DNA from: Ceratothoa steindachneri
Lineage: Eukaryota; Arthropoda; Malacostraca; Isopoda; Cymothoidae
Length of the DNA stretch: 64,000 bases
Direction: 5' to 3'
NCBI GenBank assembly: GCA_963969495.1
Contig: OZ018322.1
Span: 157,324,848-157,388,847, forward strand
This document shows positions 32,341 to 44,275 of this stretch, piece after piece. Both the position numbers and the translations under genes were made by a program. How positions within the stretch are numbered: the first letter of the stretch is position 1; each line of letters begins with the position of its first letter. A model generated the notes under the pieces. It was not told the DNA's origin. It worked only from the letters and a program-made list of their open reading frames with translations, and ran no database searches.

Positions 32341-33660
32341 AAATTGTTTAATGGTTTGTATCGAGGGTTAGTGAGTGGTTAATCCCAATCTCAATTCCTT
32401 GGCATTTATTTTAATCCTGCACCAAGGTAAGTGGGAATGAAGTGTAGTCAATGCACCTACCGTAGCCACTTCCAGCGAAAAAAAATAACCCCGGTGCTTT
32501 CTTTTTGATCAAAGTCAAGATAATGATCCCCTGAGTGTGTTTTCACTCAGTAAAAGCCAGTCATGTGTGGACTTATATAATATCGAGAATTGAGCCGAGT
32601 GGATTGCATATCAATTGCCAAAGGATCGTCCAAAATAGTTAAAACACACAGATACAAAAAAATAGAAACTTTAATATACATAAATTGCAAATAGGAAATA
32701 GCATATATATGTAAAAATAGGTTACTCTCCACACTGAATTGGTAAGTCTATATAATATCGTGGGGATTACACTTAAAATCTACTTAGTAGGATGCTTGCG
32801 TCTTAATGCATCCGACAGAATGAATTAAATAATATCACGGAATTAAGCACTGAATTAATCACTTGTAATACTCGAGGTTATGAGCTCGGGAAGGAAATTA
32901 TAGTTTACGATTAAACTAGTGAAGTTAGGGGAGGGGATAATTCACTTTAACGATACCTTTGAGTTCGTACTTATTTGGAGAAGAGGGTGAATGTTTTTTG
33001 TTCTGACGATGTTTGCACTTAGCCAGGTCGTCCGAGGTTATCCAATGTGGGAGGTAATCCTAGACCGGTGTCCTGATAAAACGATCCTAGGCTGGATCGC
33101 GAAGGCGAGTCGAACTGTGACTCAAATCGGAATTCTTCTACTCAAATTGTCCGTTCCGATTATTGGCACTTGGAGTGGGTGGCCAAAAATGATTACCTAT
33201 CTACTTCGAGGGTAATCCGCAGAGGAAGATCCTGTGTAACCTCTGACTCTAAAGGGGGTGGCGTGTCTGCGAGAAGTTTAGCACATACAAGTACCGTAAC
33301 GGCAACAAAAAATTCCCCGAAGTTTCTTTCTTGCAGCAGGCGAATTGTTTCCTTTGTGGGACTAGCCCCCCACACAAACTAGGTCCAAGATCTTCTGCCC
33401 GACTTCAGGAAGAATTTCCTCTTTTATTTTCCTCAAGAGCTAAAATCGAGGCAGAGCACTGGACTCTCATAAAATTTTTATCGTCGCGCGAAAAGACCTT
33501 TCGTCTGCCGCCAGGAGATGCAAACATTCACACCTTGGCGTCATCCGAGCCTTCCTCGTCTCAAGCCGCAGATTTATCACGGCGTGAATAAACTCGCGCC
33601 TTCGTCGGCTGGCAGGTGACTTTTGAGGCAGACATTTTTCTTTGTGGCCAGCCGCGAATT
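32341..33660. other. Unidentified block interrupting jockey-like LINE 1
   Basis: It replaces the ORF1-ORF2 junction and endonuclease of the LINE. The right half (32990-33660) is GC-richer, with open plus-strand frames of 74 and 86 codons but no domain; the left half is AT-rich. It has the look of a solo LTR or non-autonomous element. I could not find terminal repeats. Confidence 0.35.
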
Positions 33661-33668
33661 TGGTTATC

Positions 33669-34627
33669 TCAAAGGCGTGAAATGGGGTGTATATTCATCA
33701 CGTAGGCATGTAATATACAAGTAAGTATTTTTACTTTGAGCGTACAATCTAAATTAATCTGTATTGCCGGTCCTTTTTGATCACCTTTTGCCCTTGCTGC
33801 GTATGAGCTTTTATTAATATTCGTATTATTTCTGTTTGACCCTGTTTCTTTTCTCTTCTTTTGAAACAAATCATAGTCATAGTTCTCTGTCTCTTTGGCA
33901 GTTAATGCATCATTTAACTGTGTTGTTGCAGTATCGCCAAGAATAGCTTTTAGTTCCACATTTAGAACAGATTATAAGGTCCTTTTTGCGGCAATTTTGC
34001 CTCGTATGTTCTTCCAACGCATAAGATCTGAAGTAAAACTGTATACTTGTAAAGACGTGTCTTTGTATGTGGGCCGATTGCATCCTCATGTTGAAAGCGA
34101 GAAGTCCCTGTCCCATGATCCTTCACACCATTTAGTTAGATTCATAAATGACCTTGAAAACGTGAGTGTGATCTTTAAATTTGACCACCTCTGCAATTTT
34201 GAGCCATTTCTGTCTCTCCTGAAGTTCTTCTCTTATTTCTTGGCATGAGTGCTCTCCTACCCAGGGCTCAATTTTTCGGCAATGACGTTTCTGTTAGCCG
34301 TAATTTGTCGTGGTAATCTAGTTTACAAATTTAACTTTCTTAGCCTAATGCTCCCAGCAGATGATAGTAGCTGCTTTACGTCTTTGTTTTCTGTAAAAAT
34401 AACTTTGAATCTAATGGTATCTCAATACATTTGATTAGTGGTATCTCCACATCTATAAATATGCATTGCACTACTTCTTTTGGTGATATTTTCCTTCCGT
34501 TGTGTATGAGTTTTAGGAGAAGCCTTTTGAAGTCCGGTGGGTCCATCTTCCCGGGAGTCGTCCTCTCTCTGCCGAGACTGGTTCTTTTGTCGATCTTCAG
34601 CTGTGGAGTCTTAACCAGTCTCCACAA
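33669..34627 (-). pseudogene. Jockey-like ORF1 with zinc knuckle
   Basis: It begins at 34627 (MWRLVKTPQL) with a basic region and 'PPDFKRLLLKL...PKEVVQ', followed by stops and frame changes. The stretch 'YALEEHTRQNC' then 'CSKCGTKSYSWRYC' (about 33915-33965) is a CX2CX4HX4C-type nucleocapsid knuckle in which the His is Tyr. A Lys/Gln-rich C-terminal tail follows. Nucleocapsid knuckles bind the element's RNA. Their presence upstream of an RT gene on the same strand supports ORF1. Confidence 0.72.
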
Positions 34628-34640
34628 GTGTGAGCAGCCC

Positions 34641-35576
34641 CTGTATCTGTTCTAGTTTGAACTAGCATACATTTAAATTTTCGCACTCTCCTTGGTCAAC
34701 CATACCTATATGTGCCTAGCCTTAACAGCTGTCTACAGTTGGGTTCTGGCTCGTGACTGAAAATCGGCCCCCCTTTTCTGGCCCCCTAAGAGGTTCTCTA
34801 GCAGAGGTTCCCTATAGCCTACTACCACCTGCAACCCAGACCTTCCCGGTGACAAAGTTATGTAATGCTAGTGAGAAGTAAGTCTGAGGTAAAAATTATG
34901 AAAAAAAAGAGTCAAGAATTTAGAATAAGGAAGAGAAACTCCTTCGGGTGGGCTACTTTGCTCAAGAGGCACAGAAGGAATCTTCAATCAGCCCTAGGAG
35001 CACATATATTTCTCCTTAGAAGTTTTCTTGAGAAGGCGTTTTCTTTATGTCCTGCCTAAAAACCTTTCCTCCTTTACCTGTGATAGCCTTTACCAGTTCG
35101 CAGCGAACTCAACATTGGACATTGGAAATAAAAAAGTGGTGAAATTTAGGTAGAGTTAGAGAGAAAGATAGTAAGAGAGGAAAGTGGTTAAAATGGTGAA
35201 TTTAAAGAATAGAGAATGTGTGGCAGACAAAATAAAAAGGTCCCTGGTGAAAGTGTAGCTCTGTTGTTTTGCTTTTTGTATGGATTTTGTTAGTTTTTTT
35301 TATTTAATCAACTATAAATTTATAGTTTATTTAATTAAATTAATCGAGTTAATTTAATTTTTAGTTTTTAAGGTGTTAATGATCTTGTGGCATTCAATCC
35401 TTTATCTGAAACGGGGTTTTTATTCACGCTGTGGGCATTTGAGCAAATTTTATTATAGTTTTATTTGAGTTTGAATTTTTAGCAAAGTTTGAATTTGAAT
35501 TTATTTTGTAATTAATTTTCACTAAAGAAAAAACTTGCGCATAACACTAGTCATTTCCTGTCTATTGTCGATTTTG
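34641..35576. other. Spacer, nothing recognised
   Basis: The left third is moderately GC-rich; the rest is strongly AT-rich, with a hairpin near 35310-35340 (AAATTTATAGTTTATTTAATTAAATTAA region). No coding signal. Confidence 0.45.
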
Positions 35577-37806
35577 TCATATGTATTTGGGAGTCACATC
35601 ACTGTCAGATTGGATTTTGCTGCTTTTAAATGGTCTTATTTGTCTGTCGACTTCGATGTCTAGGTGTGTACGAGAGACTTCAGGGGTCAAGCGGGTACCA
35701 ATGGCTTGCCATATCCTCTTAGCTCTCTCATGGAGCGCCACGTTGATAGGAGATAATCCAATCGTGCCGTGGATCTCCCTCTGTCGTTTATGTTCTCTTC
35801 TTCGGGTGTTTGTAATAAGCAAAACCGCTTTATTTTGGATGACTTGTAGTTTCGCAATGTGGGTCTTGGCGCTCGCGTTTAACGGCACGCGGGGGTACAA
35901 GAGTCTTGAAAAAATATATGCATTGAATATCTTGAGTTTATTTGAGGGATTTAGGTCACGGAACTTATAGAAATTCCTCAAATCTCTCTTCAGGCCTAAT
36001 TAAAGGATCTTAAATTGTAGTCCTCTCTTCCAAACTTTATCAAAAGTTTGTATGATATAGTCGGAGCACTAGGTCGGCATGCCTTTTGTCTGCCATGATC
36101 TTGGCAAACTTTTCGGTGATAACGACTAGTGCCGTATTAGTTCCTCTTTTACTTCTGAAGCCATGTTGCTGCTCGTTATGCAAATTGGCTTCGTCAAAAA
36201 AAGAGTTTACTCTATTAGCGAATACTTCTCGAAGACTTTGCCAGCAAATTCGAGGAGAGATATCGGCTGAAAGCTAGCAGGGCAGTCTGAGGGCTTTCCC
36301 GATTTTGGGATAAAAATCATCTTGGACACTTTCCACTGATCGGGAAAGTAGCTCGTGTTCAGAGGGGCGCTCATGATGTTAAGTAGCCCACTCCCAATGT
36401 TCTGCGGGGCCTTGATGAAATTCTCCCTGGTCAGCCCCGTGGTACCCAGTGCTCTTTGACGAAATGATTTTAGAGCAAAGGAGAGTTATAAGGCAGTTAT
36501 TTTCCTACCATAGCCTTTATCTCTCTTTCCTGAGACAGACAATGATGAGGAGAGGTTCTGTGTATTTGTGTATTTAGCTGTTGAATTATTTCAGTCTCGG
36601 ATTCGAGGTCGTAATTGTCATTTTCTTCTGGGGTAATTTTAAAGATTGTGGACCAGAAAATCCTAAACATTTCCTCAATCTCTTCAGTCTCTTCAATTTC
36701 TTTACTGTCGTTTATGAGTGTGATTCTTTTTTGTTGAAGTCTTCCTTTTATACGTTTAAATGTCTGCCAGAATGTGTGTGAGTCTGTTTCTATGTCGAGT
36801 CTTTCTATTAATCTGTCCCATATAAATACTTGTTGGTCCGTAATTAAAGTCTGGAGTTCGTCTTTAATCTGTCTTATTCTTTTATGGGTATTGTGGTTGG
36901 GCCCTATCAGCGCTACTACATTGGAAAGATCCTTATATTCTTGGGCCAGGTCTTTCATGGGAGGGATCTAATCGGGAGTTAGAAGGGTTTTATATTTAAT
37001 ATGGGGAATACTATTTTCATCGGCTTTAATTAGGTAGTCAGTGATTCTGTCCAGCTCTTTATCTATTTCTTCTAAATTATCATCAAATAAAGGGTCTGGG
37101 ATATAATTTAGAAGGTAATTTCTGTAGCTTCCTTAGTTCACCTGCTTATAGCTTTTGCGTTCTTGGATTGCTATTTGAATGGGATTTACTCCTACTGTAA
37201 TTTTGATAGCCTGGTGGTCACTCGAAATAATGGGGCCCGGTTCAATGTAGTAGTTGTATGGAAACCAGTTACTGGATAGGACTATATCAGGTTTCATTGC
37301 TGCTCTTCCCGTTATGTAGATCAGGAATTCCGGTCCGATCCTTGTAATGTATTGTCTGGAATGTAGTGCTTCGATGTTTCTACCTGCATTATTGTAGGAG
37401 GTACACCCGCTGCACACCTTGTATTCAGATCTCCAGCAAAAATTACATTTTTCTTATGGTTGAAAATCTGCAAAAGTTTGTGAATGGGCACATAGCCGCG
37501 TCTTGGGCTTGATATCTCGTATCCACGACCAGCCCCACCAGGGTAGTGCCTACCTCAATTGCAAGGTATGATTAATCTAAGTCACTTAGTTTTCTGTATT
37601 TTAGTCCTTTTTTTGACGGCTATTGCGCAGCCATCATACCGTTCCTGGAAATGATTATTGCTAATGACGTCGTATTGAAATATTTGTAATTCCTTTTGCG
37701 CAGTCAGTCCGTGCTCAGATATAAGTATAATGTCAGGCTCACTTTGTCGCATAATATTGCCATAGATGGAACCTTTTCCGTCCCACCCATCGACATTCAT
37801 GAGTAT
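35577..37806 (-). pseudogene. Jockey-like ORF2: endonuclease, linker, RT without catalytic core
   Basis: The endonuclease starts 'MNVDGWDGKGSIYGNIM' and 'EPDIILISEHGL' with 'ERYDGCAIAVKK' (37582-37800). It continues across frames with an 'FAGDLN'-like motif near 37450 and ends 'ISSDHQAIKITVG' (37175-37230), the SDH block. The linker (36497-36958) has 'HTFWQTFKRIKGRL'. RT fingers follow: 'QWKVSKMIFIPKSGK' near 36300-36340 and 'EQQHGFRSKRGTNTALV' near 36140-36190. The 190 or so residues with motifs A to C, including the YADD box, are missing near 36000-36080. The C-terminus is open at 35577-35981: 'KLKIFNAYIFSRLLYP', 'KLQVIQNKAVL' and 'RRREHKRQREIHGTIGL'. It cannot polymerise. Confidence 0.87.
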
Positions 37807-37859
37807 AATCGTAAGTGTGTTGGTTATTTTGTGTAATGTGTTGTTTGGTTTCTCTGTGT

Positions 37860-38860
37860 GTGTGACATTAAAGTAGACGCTTATTTGCGATCTAATTTAG
37901 CTCCATGAGGTGTATTGGGCGGGTGCGCTTCCTGCCGTTTCGTTTTTTTTGGTAATCTGTGTCCGTGATTGTGTGGAAGCTGTCATTGGTCAATTTAATC
38001 ATATTTTGGGCGAAAGCCTCCTTAACCTGCCGCTCGAGAACCTCATCTAAGCATTCCCACTTGTATCTTTGGGTCCTAAGACCCTCCCATACTTTGCGGG
38101 AATCGATTTTGGTTGGGAAGGGCGCCAATTCGGGGGTATATAGCTTGAGATTGAAACCTCTCGCATGATATTTAAGTTGGTGTTCCTTGCCTCGATATGA
38201 GGAGGTTGACTTTGAGCAACAAATTTTTGAAGTTTTTCTCGACCGTGGAGACCTGATCTCGTTTGGTTGCACTGCTTCCTTGTTTAGTGTCTAGGTTTGT
38301 GTTTTTGTTGCAACGGTAGTATCTCTTAGGGATGTAAGTGGCGCTTGTTTTTATGTTTGTGTTGTTGGTTTGGGTTTATTCAGACGTGAATCGCGTGTGC
38401 TGGCTGTGTTTTTCGGTGCGGGTACCTTTTAGGCACGTTTCTTGGCACTGGGGGGCTACGCTTATTTGCATAACCTCCTCTGGAGAAGAGTTCTCCGGGA
38501 ACCATATCTCCTGCAGGCCGTTCTTTTCGAGCATGCGGTTGACCTCGGTGGCAAAAGTACCTGGGCATGTGATGTTGGCTATGTGTGCATAATAAATGCA
38601 GCACATATTTTCGTAGAGTGTTCATTTTCAATGTGAAGGAAAGTCGTTTGGTTGTTCGTCTCAGGAATCGCGGCTTTGGCTACTTTTGCATAAACATATG
38701 GATAATATATTGTTATATTAAATGGTAAACATCCGATGAAGATTCGGCACGTAGTTCCAGAGATACAGTTGGTACAAATTTTCAGCTGTGCTAAAATTGT
38801 CAAATTCGGCAAAGGTAAACGACAATGACTATGTATTACTTTAAGATAATTTTGTTTCAA
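37860..38860 (-). pseudogene. Presumed ORF1 of jockey-like LINE 2
   Basis: Several overlapping open pieces (38579-38860, 38376-38606, 37892-38272) lie directly upstream of the endonuclease on the same strand. They contain scattered Cys/His pairs ('CAAFIMHT', 'CTNCISGTTC') and 'EIWFPENSSPEEVMQI', and a C-terminal piece with basic residues. I assign ORF1 by position and composition; no canonical zinc knuckle is intact. Frames change at least twice. Confidence 0.5.
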
Positions 38861-38954
38861 TGCAAGTTTGCTTGGATCTATTTCATAGCTACAAAATGAT
38901 ATATAGCGCTCTTATCAAGAATGAACCCTAGGAAACACCTCAAGAATGCCACAC

Positions 38955-39710
38955 GGCCATGTGATCCATGTCGCATTGCCTAATCGGTGACAGACCTACG
39001 GTGTCGAGGGCTTTCGCGCGTGCCTGTGATACTTGCCAAGAATACCCCCCGCCCTCTGCTGTGCCAAGTCTAATGAGATCCCTGTCCTCGTTTTGGGGGC
39101 CTTTGGCGACACGCCTTGAGAATTTAGTACCCTAGAACCCCTCTTGATTAGCAGCCACGTACCATCTCGTACGCACCGTTCTGCCTCTCAACGGCTTCCA
39201 GCTACGAACGTGAAGCGTCAGCTCTCTACCCAGGCTCGCTCGTTCCTTAGGCTAGAGTTCCCACACAGATAGACGATAGACACGAACAGGCACCTATCAC
39301 TCTTAAATTGACAGTGTTTTCCCCTGGAGTACATCCTCGTTTATTTCTCAGCGAGGTGAAAAAGGAAGAGATTTTGCAAGTGGAACTTTCCAGTGCCTTG
39401 CTTCCTCGTTGTCTCCAAAGCTTCCGTTTAATTAGGCTTTACGTGAGTCGTCCCGTTATTTGCACCCCCCGCCCTTTCCCTGGAAGCAATCACGGTACAT
39501 CCTCTCTCGGACTCTCGTCCCCGTAGAGTCAGTTTTATCCACCTATCTACCAGTCCCTCCGTTTGGTACCCCGGGTCTCATCTTATTTATTGTCACATAT
39601 TTACTTTGGCTAATAATATTTTCTTTGTATATAGTAAAGTTATTTTTCTACCATTAGTTTCTCTAAACCCCAAAACTCTGAGAATTGATAAATTAGGCCA
39701 ACTGCACACT
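38955..39710 (+). repeat. 5' LTR of the gypsy-type element
   Basis: It aligns with 45170-45930: both have 'TTAGCAGCCACGTAC', 'CAGACGATAGACACG'-like sequence, 'CAAGTGGAACTTT', 'GTCTCCAAAGCTTCCG', 'AATTAGGCTTTACGT', 'ACATCCTCTCT' and, near the end, 'TAGTAAAGTTATT'. The promoter and RNA ends were not pinned down. The boundaries are approximate, because neither a clean TG...CA pair nor a target duplication is visible. Confidence 0.88.
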
Positions 39711-40199
39711 TATTTCATTTATTTTATTATGTTTTCGTTTTATTCGTTGTGGGCAGCAAAAGCTGTTGCTAAATTTCTGAGTGAAAATTTTGAGTATAAT
39801 TAAGAATTTGCTCCGTGAGAATTAAATATCGCTGTGTTGGTTTGTTTTTTAAGTGAAGAATTGTAGTTCCGCCAGAGCTTACCAGCACTCCCGCTGTGTG
39901 TCTAAATAATCCCCCCCTCTTTTTCCGTGGTGCTTTGTTTATAAGTTGGTCGAACGCGATAAAATATCTTTATTATTTAACACGTTAAGTGGCAAGAAAG
40001 GTCGCTTGGGCTCAGTGGCAAGAACTTCCTAGCTTATATCCGAGAGGAGAAAAGGACCGAAAGGGAAGAGAAAAGACAAAGAGAGAGAGAGAAGTGAAGG
40101 AACGAGAAGAAACATGAGAAAGAGAAGAAAAGGAACGAAAAGAAAACAGATTGAGAGAAGAATGCAAAGAAAAAGAGAAAGAGAAGTACGAGAAGAAAT

Positions 40200-41040
40200 A
40201 TGAAAAATAAAAGAACGAGAAGAAGAGTAAGAAAAGAAAGGAAAGAAAGGGAAAGAATCCGCCTTCATGAACTTAAAATGAGTAGAACTAGGAGCAAGAC
40301 ACTCTCCATCAGCTCGAGGTCCGAAGCTCCACCTACCGCTTCTGTTAAGCTTCCGGTTTTCAAGGAAGGCAAGAATTTTGGAGCCTTCTTAATCCACTAC
40401 GAGAAAATCTTTGAAATCAACCATTCGCACATTAAGGCAAATGTAGTGGCTCAATTGTTGCCCTTGCTACACTTCCAACTCCGAGATACATATATTCATA
40501 TCACTCTCCTCGGAGGCAGCAATTGATTTTACAACCTTAAATTCGGAGTTACTGGCGGCATAGAACATGACCTCAGACTTGTACCGATCCAAATTCAGAA
40601 ATGCCAGCATTTAGCCAGCGCAAACATGCGTCAGTTTGGGTTCACCCTTTAACGTCACCTCAACTTTTGGCTCGCTGCTCCTAAAATCCCCGCATGATTA
40701 CGATGCCCTCGTGGACTTCTTCCTGAGACAGCAGTTGTTGGCTGCACTTCTGAATAAAATTATATCTTTCATAAATGACCGGCGGTGCCTCACATTCAAG
40801 GAGTACACAGAAGAGGCCTACAATTATTCATAAAACCACAACCTTTATCCAAAACAAGGAAAGAAAACGGCCCCCGTTCCCCAAAATCTAGGCCAAACAT
40901 AGGTAAATTCATCTTGAAAATAGAAGAAAGCTTGCAATATAACTGGGCTGACGAAGCCAAAATCACTCTTTTCGTCCGTTCTCTTCAGGCCCCCCTAGGT
41001 CATCTTTCCTCAGAAGACGATCATTTATTTTTCCTGTAGT
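40200..41040 (+). pseudogene. gag of the gypsy-type element
   Basis: A strongly basic, Arg/Glu/Lys-rich start (purine-rich DNA 40045-40260) leads into 'ASVKLPVFKEGKNFGAFL' and 'HYEKIFEINH' (40350-40430), matching the beginning of arthropod gypsy gag capsid domains (LPxFxEG...DAFxxxFE). A stop occurs at 40525, and later capsid sequence is spread over frames (40636-41039: 'LRQQLLAALLNKI', 'FKEYTEEAYNYS'). No nucleocapsid zinc knuckle was found. Confidence 0.65.
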
Positions 41041-41099
41041 GTGGAGGAAGACGTGAAAACGAACTGCCCCTGAACTTTAAAGTCAGGAATAACTCTTAT

Positions 41100-41480
41100 C
41101 TCCAGGTATACTAGATCTCTGCAACGTATGCGCCTCCGTCAATACCAACGGAATCTTCTCCTTCCCTGAGCACCTCAAGTCCCAGCGGCCATCAGGTAAA
41201 CTTCTTGTATGATACGATTACCCCTGGAGGCCTTAAGTCGAATCCGGAACGATTACTGGCTGCCGTGTCTCCAATCTTGTGAGAGATACCGATTGCACCT
41301 GCATAGTGGTGTCAGACAAGCCGCCTTCCCCAGTAACCCCGGACCATAATAAATCCATCGTCGTGCACGACTACTTGAGGCTCGCCAGTCGACTCCTTAT
41401 CGCTAAGTGCTACATCGATTGTACGTAATTCACTAACTGGGCATAAGTAGTATCAGCCCATATAAAATTCTGCTCTGTCC
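41100..41480 (+). pseudogene. Protease-like region of the gypsy-type element
   Basis: Across frames the translation gives 'VRDTDCTCIVVSDK' (about 41278-41320), which has the form of the retropepsin active-site block (usually DTG; here DTD), then 'KSIVVHDYLRLASRLLIA' and 'AKCYIDCT'. The order gag, protease, integrase agrees with this. Stops interrupt it. The assignment rests on position and the short DT motif. Confidence 0.45.
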
Positions 41481-41759
41481 TCATTGTTCAGTGCCCATGG
41501 GCCTCCTCCAACTCCGTGGCTCAACCCGTGGTTACCCGTTTACAAGTAGTAAAGGATTCGAAGATGTCATCACCCCTACAAACTTCGCGTTCTTCAGAAT
41601 TCAAGGAGGTTATGACTCAAGACTTTGCAAAAATTAAAAAGAACTGCGATTCTCTCCACCCCTTTGGGCTAAGGCCCAGTCAAAAGAGCAAGAAGCCAGC
41701 CGAGAAGAGAAGGTGATCTCTTACCAGTTACGGAAGGCTTACTTTACTGGGCGTGCTCA

Positions 41760-42835
41760 AAAAACGGTAAACCCCATACGCGAGTATTGTGTGTTCGACG
41801 TTTTCACGTTGTTCACATTTTAACCACTAGCCATGAAAGCCTATTTTCAAAGACTTTGAGCCACATGCATATCGCCCAAAAGATCTTCAAATATTTTTAT
41901 TGGCAAGGTGCTCATGGGAAAATCCGTCGCTACTGCATGTCTTGCGACATCTGCCAAAAGACTGTCGTCAAATGAAGAGTTAAGCCTGCACCATTGCAGA
42001 GAGGATCCGTAATCTCAGAGCCATTTTCTCTTGTCCCAATTGATCTTATTGGTCCGATACACCCTCCGTCGAGGGAAGGTCTTAGTCAAGTGCTAACTTT
42101 AGTGGATTGTGCCACCCAGTTCCCCTAGGCCGTGTCGTTGAAGAACATAGACAGCATCTGCGCGGAAGCACTAATCTCCATCTTTTCCCGCTCTGGATTA
42201 CCCAAGGAAATCGTGTCTGATAACGTGGCCGCCAATTCACGTCGCAACTGATGGAGTACGATGGGAAGCTCCTGATGATGAAACCACTTTTTAACACCCC
42301 TTTTTACTCGGCTAGTAACAGGATGTGTGAGTCTCAAAGGCTCCCCCAAATCCATCATCAAGAAACTGTGCGGTGAATCCCCCCACCCCCACGAATGGCA
42401 CCGTTTCTTGCCGGTAGCCGTTTTCACATACAGGGGAATTCCCCATCGTACCTTAAGTTTTGCCCCATATGAGATTTTCTCCAATTCGAAATTTTACCAG
42501 AAGATTCACTCCTGCGATTACCGCCTAGACTTGAGGCAGAGGTTAGAAAAGTCCAGAGAGATCTCGCATCAGAACGCCTAGACAAAATTGGGCAAGTATA
42601 AAACATACTTCGAGTGTAAGTCCAAAGAACGAAAATTTTAACCCACTGACGAAATCCTTTAAATACTCCCCACGGAGAACAACAAACTTTTGAGCAAATG
42701 GAAGGGCCCTTTCCCGGTAATCGAGAGATGCGTACCCGTCGAGTACTTGATCCAAACCTCTTCTGGCACTAAGCTATTCCACGTTAAAATGCTTAAGAAG
42801 TACCATCGACGTGCTTATGCCAGCCATTCGAGAAT
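41760..42835 (+). pseudogene. Integrase of the gypsy-type element
   Basis: It has the zinc-binding domain 'HMHIAQKIFKYFYWQG' and 'YCMSCDICQK' (41860-41960), then the core: 'LVPIDLIGP' (first Asp), 'LTLVDCATQFP', stop, 'ISIFSRSGLPKEIVSDN' (second Asp, GAT 42219-42221), a frame change, and 'CESLKGSPKSIIKKLC' (Glu, GAG 42329-42331). 'HEWHRFLPVAVFTYRGIP' and 'SFAPYEIF' follow. The C-terminal GPY/F module 'KWKGPFPVIERC' and 'LFHVKMLKKYHR' lies at 42695-42815. The three catalytic residues survive, but stops and shifts break the gene. It joins the family polyprotein upstream of RT. Confidence 0.9.
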
Positions 42836-42957
42836 CCGCCTGGGGATCCAGCTACACGCTTGACCCCTTGGTCGTGGTATAAGTCACCTGCGTGGAAAAA
42901 TATGCATAATATCCTCCTCACGTCTTGCCAAACACCCCCGATTCCCCATAGACCGCG

Positions 42958-43518
42958 TTGAGTATAAACCTTCAACTTCCGATCCCCCAGAAGACCCAGT
43001 TACAAGTGTTACTCAGCCAATTCACCGATGTAATCTCGGATACCCCTGGTTGTGCTGCCCAGTTCAGGCACAATATTCGGTTCCCCACCGGGGAACCTGT
43101 CCATTCGAAGCCGTATCCCCCACCCTCACCCCCATTCACTTAAGAAAAGCGTTCAATGGGGAGGTTGACAAGCTATTGAAAATGGGTATTATAGAGCTCT
43201 CGGAGACGGAGTATTGCTTTCCAGTCGTCATGGTCAAGAATTTGTTCAATTCTTACCGGATTGCATAGACTTCCTAAGGTTAAACTCCGTCACCGTGTGT
43301 GACGCCGAACCGATCAGAATTTGCACATGTTCGAAACTAACCATAAACCCCTCTCTTAGCTACGGAATGTCAAGAAGAATAATGGTCGCTTCAAGAAGGG
43401 GGAGCCTCTCTCTCCAAGAATTCTAAAATTGTATACATCGAAGGTTCCGAGAATTGCCTGACGGACAGCTTAAGCAAAAATCCCCTAGATTTGTCTCTGC
43501 AGTTATTTCTCATTAATT
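42958..43518 (+). pseudogene. RT start and RNase H end, core deleted
   Basis: The N-terminal RT segment is open at 42958-43143: 'LQVLLSQFTDVISDTPGC' and 'RFPTGEPVHSKPYPPP' (usual VRSKPYPLP). 'VDKLLKMGIIELSETEY' and 'PVVMVK' follow, then 'DFLRLNSVTVCDAEPI' (43265-43315). Next, without the YxDD region or most of RNase H, the sequence jumps near 43340-43415 to 'SKIVYIEGSENCL' and 'DSLSKNPL', the end of the RNase H region, with a stop near 43516. Several hundred residues are therefore lost. Its place after integrase is what defines the unusual pol order. Confidence 0.88.
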
Positions 43519-43789
43519 AATTGCAACGTTAAATGGATTACTTTTGTAGATATTCCTAAATAATTCTTGTAGCTTTGTATAATGTCTTATAGGAATATGT
43601 GCCATTATTTCTTTTTTATTGTGTATATATTTTTTAGGACTTTCCCTGTTCGTACGTACCTTTTTTTTGTATCGTGGGATATTCTTCTTTTTTAATATCC
43701 TTATATGTAAGCCCCTCGTTATCGAGACTATGGTGACTAAGGCTATTGAAAACTCTTCCTGCCTGTCTTCTTGAATTACCAGACAATGG

Positions 43790-44275
43790 CTTTGCCACTC
43801 CCGCAGAGCTTGTGCTTAGCTACTAAGATTAATATGTAAAATCTCAAAAAAAGCAGCCATGGTTAAATTTATATAGATTTTCTGAACTTCGCCAATTATA
43901 GTTTTTTAAAAAGGAACTCTAAACTTAATTTCCCCTCTTTCAAAATATCACGTTGCTAGAATATAGATATAGAAGAAGACATATAAAAATAAATTATCTG
44001 AACTTCATCATTTGTAATTCTTTGGGTTTTAAAAAATTGCACATTTGAGCAAAAAACCTATTTTTTCATTTATTTTACATTGAGGCCTTTTGCATATAAT
44101 AGATTTATACATAATTGTAAAGAAACATTAAATCTGATAAAAGTGCTTTCACATTTTTCTTAGCATATAACCGTTATATTTATTTCTGAACTTCACCATT
44201 TTGTTTTTGGATATTATAAAAGAATTATTAAAAGTAACTTTGATAAAAAAATATAAATCATAAACAAACTTAGAT
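43790..44275 (+). repeat. (GAT)n-tailed dispersed repeat, copy B
   Basis: It begins 'CAATGGCTTTGCCACTCCC', then 'AGCAGCCATGGTTAAAT', 'TTTTCTGAACTTCGCC', 'AAAATATCACGTTGCT' and 'TTTCTGAACTTCACCATTTT', ending in GATGATGATTA just downstream. Its presence inside the LTR element suggests that it inserted there later. Confidence 0.85.

Larger units (their letters stand above)
31597..34640 (-). mobile_element. Jockey-like LINE 1, 3'-broken and interrupted
   Basis: On the minus strand, ORF1 (34627 to 33669) with nucleocapsid-type zinc knuckles is followed, after a 1.3-kb unrelated block (32341-33660), by the middle of ORF2 (32340 to 31597). The endonuclease expected between them is absent, and ORF2 stops within the RT fingers where the A-rich repeat begins. 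It is the same general family as the LINE at 35.6-38.9 kb. Confidence 0.8.
35577..38860 (-). mobile_element. Jockey-like LINE 2, internally deleted in RT
   Basis: Minus-strand order: ORF1-like region (38860-37860), endonuclease (37800-37130), linker (36958-36550), RT fingers (36500-36080), then after a deletion the ORF2 C-terminus (35981-35577). It is much more complete than LINE 1 and lies on the same strand. The 3' UTR and tail were not delimited. Confidence 0.85.

Noticed and set aside
40029..40268. 79-codon minus-strand frame rich in Phe/Ser/Leu
   Set aside because: Antisense of the purine-rich Arg/Glu/Lys stretch at the start of gag.
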